NCBI RefSeq assembly: GCF_001715195.1
Contig: NZ_MDWE01000001.1
Span: forward strand, 109,912-173,911
DNA length: 64,000 bases
Direction: 5' to 3'
Source of the DNA: Rhodohalobacter halophilus
GTDB taxonomy: Bacteria > Bacteroidota > Rhodothermia > Balneolales > Balneolaceae
The notes beneath the pieces were generated by a model that ran no database searches, was not told the origin of the DNA, and saw only the letters and a list, made by a program, of their open reading frames with translations. The position numbers and the translations under genes were made by a program. Positions 62,885-64,000 of the stretch are shown here, piece after piece. Numbering within the stretch: position 1 is the first letter of the stretch; each line of letters starts with the position of its first letter.

Positions 62885-64000
62885 ATGACATTTAATTCAC
62901 TGAATCTAACAGATCCAATCCTCAGATCTTTAAATGAAGAAGGATACACGAAGCCCACTCCCATTCAATCACAAGCCATCCCGGTTGCACTCAAAGGAAC
63001 CGATCTTTTAGCATGCGCTCAGACAGGAACAGGCAAAACAGCCGCTTTTGCAATTCCAATTTTGGAAATCCTTAGCAAGAACAAGAGCAGGGACCGTAAC
63101 AGAAAAATCAGAAGCCTGATCGTTACGCCAACACGTGAGCTGGCTATTCAGATTGATGAAAGTTTTCAAAACTATGGCCGGTATACCGGACTGAACACCG
63201 CGGTCATTTTTGGAGGCGTCAATCAAAAAAGTCAGGTAAAGAAACTGAAACAAGGTGTCGACATTTTAACCGCCACACCCGGACGTCTGCTCGACCTGAT
63301 GAACCAGGGATTTATCTCACTGTCAAATATCGAATTCTTTGTATTGGATGAGGCAGACCGCATGCTCAACATGGGGTTTATTAACGATATCAAAAAAATG
63401 CTGGCCGTTCTTCCCAAAAAACGACAGAACCTCTTCTTTTCGGCAACGATGCCTAATGAGATTATCAAACTCTCCAACTCTATCCTACACAATCCTACTA
63501 AAATTGAGGTGACTCCTGAGTCTCCCACCGTGGATGCTATTCAGCAGGGTCTCTATTTTGTTGACAAAGGCAATAAGAAGAATCTGCTGATTGATGTTCT
63601 TCAGGATGATGAGATCAAATCGGCCCTGGTGTTTACACGGACCAAGCACGGCGCGAATAAAGTTGTGAAGCTTCTGAATGGCAGAAATATTCAGGCTGAA
63701 GCCATTCACGGCAACAAGTCGCAGTCTGCACGGCAAAAAGCACTGGGAAATTTCAAGGATCAGCGGACCCGGGTTCTGGTCGCTACCGATATTGCCGCTC
63801 GCGGTATTGATGTAGACGAACTGCATTATGTGATCAATTATGAGATCCCAAACATTCCGGAAACCTACGTTCACCGGATTGGCCGAACCGGACGAGCCGG
63901 AGCGGACGGTACCGCACTCTCCTTTTGTGATGCCATTGAGAAAGAGTACCTGCGAGACATCGAAAAGCTGATTGGCAAAAAGATTCCCGTCATCGACGAG
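62885..64000 (+). CDS. rhlE: DEAD-box RNA helicase, RhlE-like (partial, 3' end outside window)
   Basis: 372 codons visible. All helicase motifs are in order: Q motif (TKPTPIQSQAIP), AQTGTGKT, PTRELA, TPGRLLD, DEAD (FVLDEADRML), SAT, ATDIAARGIDV, and HRIGRTGRAG. It unwinds structured RNA and is often cold- or ribosome-related. The ATG at 62885 lies 15 nt after a terminator hairpin, so its promoter must overlap or precede that hairpin. The C-terminal basic tail of RhlE is not in the window. Confidence 0.95.
   Translation, partial: MTFNSLNLTDPILRSLNEEGYTKPTPIQSQAIPVALKGTDLLACAQTGTGKTAAFAIPILEILSKNKSRDRNRKIRSLIVTPTRELAIQIDESFQNYGRYTGLNTAVIFGGVNQKSQVKKLKQGVDILTATPGRLLDLMNQGFISLSNIEFFVLDEADRMLNMGFINDIKKMLAVLPKKRQNLFFSATMPNEIIKLSNSILHNPTKIEVTPESPTVDAIQQGLYFVDKGNKKNLLIDVLQDDEIKSALVFTRTKHGANKVVKLLNGRNIQAEAIHGNKSQSARQKALGNFKDQRTRVLVATDIAARGIDVDELHYVINYEIPNIPETYVHRIGRTGRAGADGTALSFCDAIEKEYLRDIEKLIGKKIPVIDE

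Noticed and set aside
1..64000. CRISPR array, tRNA/rRNA genes, prophage or integrative element
   Set aside because: I saw no regularly spaced direct repeats, cloverleaf, integrase or phage structural gene; repeats found are palindromic REP-like types.

Overview
The window looks like chromosomal DNA from a marine or halophilic member of the Bacteroidota/Rhodothermota/Balneolota assemblage, most likely Balneolota. This is inferred from gene content: PorX (response regulator fused to a PglZ domain), a GldC homologue, BatA-type VWA protein, DUF4199, DUF2007, TIGR01777 epimerase, large secreted TPR proteins, and few Shine-Dalgarno sequences. GC content is moderate and coding density is high. I see no tRNA, rRNA, prophage or CRISPR array.

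Region 1 (1-12500, all minus strand) is housekeeping: the 5' part of tsaD, an hsp20-dnaK pair with a clear terminator, a large secreted TPR protein followed 2 nt later by aroA, a tight CBS-protein/hflX pair, and a two-gene membrane unit (PH-like membrane protein, BatA-like VWA protein). A plus-strand lipoprotein with a beta-propeller-like C-terminus follows (12610-15270).

Region 2 (15279-24373, minus) is one long, tightly packed, probably polycistronic block: DHH phosphoesterase, DegP-like protease, RluD, GldC, AccA, thioesterase, DUF2085, DUF4199, CPBP protease, DUF2007, CdsA and epimerase. Several junctions overlap by 1-4 nt.

Region 3 (24499-34714) has thiamine pyrophosphokinase with a sodium:solute symporter, the porX-tsaE-small protein unit, a ComEA-like HhH protein, an alpha/beta hydrolase, a 56-residue DUF1508-like gene, a NYN-LOTUS protein, a D-aminoacylase-like lipoprotein and a HisKA_2 histidine kinase.

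Region 4 (34739-49932) starts with an ECF sigma factor plus TPR-carrying Ser/Thr kinase operon. It continues with OsmC/methyltransferase/flavin oxidoreductase, M48 protease, patatin, an MhqO/MhqD-like quinone-detoxification pair followed by a Kef-type antiporter and a DsbA/FrnE-like protein, and then a lipid kinase and an alpha-oxoamine synthase, both plausible lipid genes.

Region 5 (50100-64000, plus) is the most unusual. A GbsR/MarR-type regulator with a perfect 14+14 palindromic operator over its promoter heads an envelope module: LolA-like protein, two FtsX-type permeases, ATPase and a beta-barrel-like protein. Paired G/C-rich hairpin repeats are scattered through the module. After it comes a RAYT (REP-associated tyrosine transposase) gene bracketed by its own palindromic elements, with a further diverged copy 3 kb away behind a second TPR-Ser/Thr kinase. 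The window ends inside a RhlE-type DEAD-box helicase.
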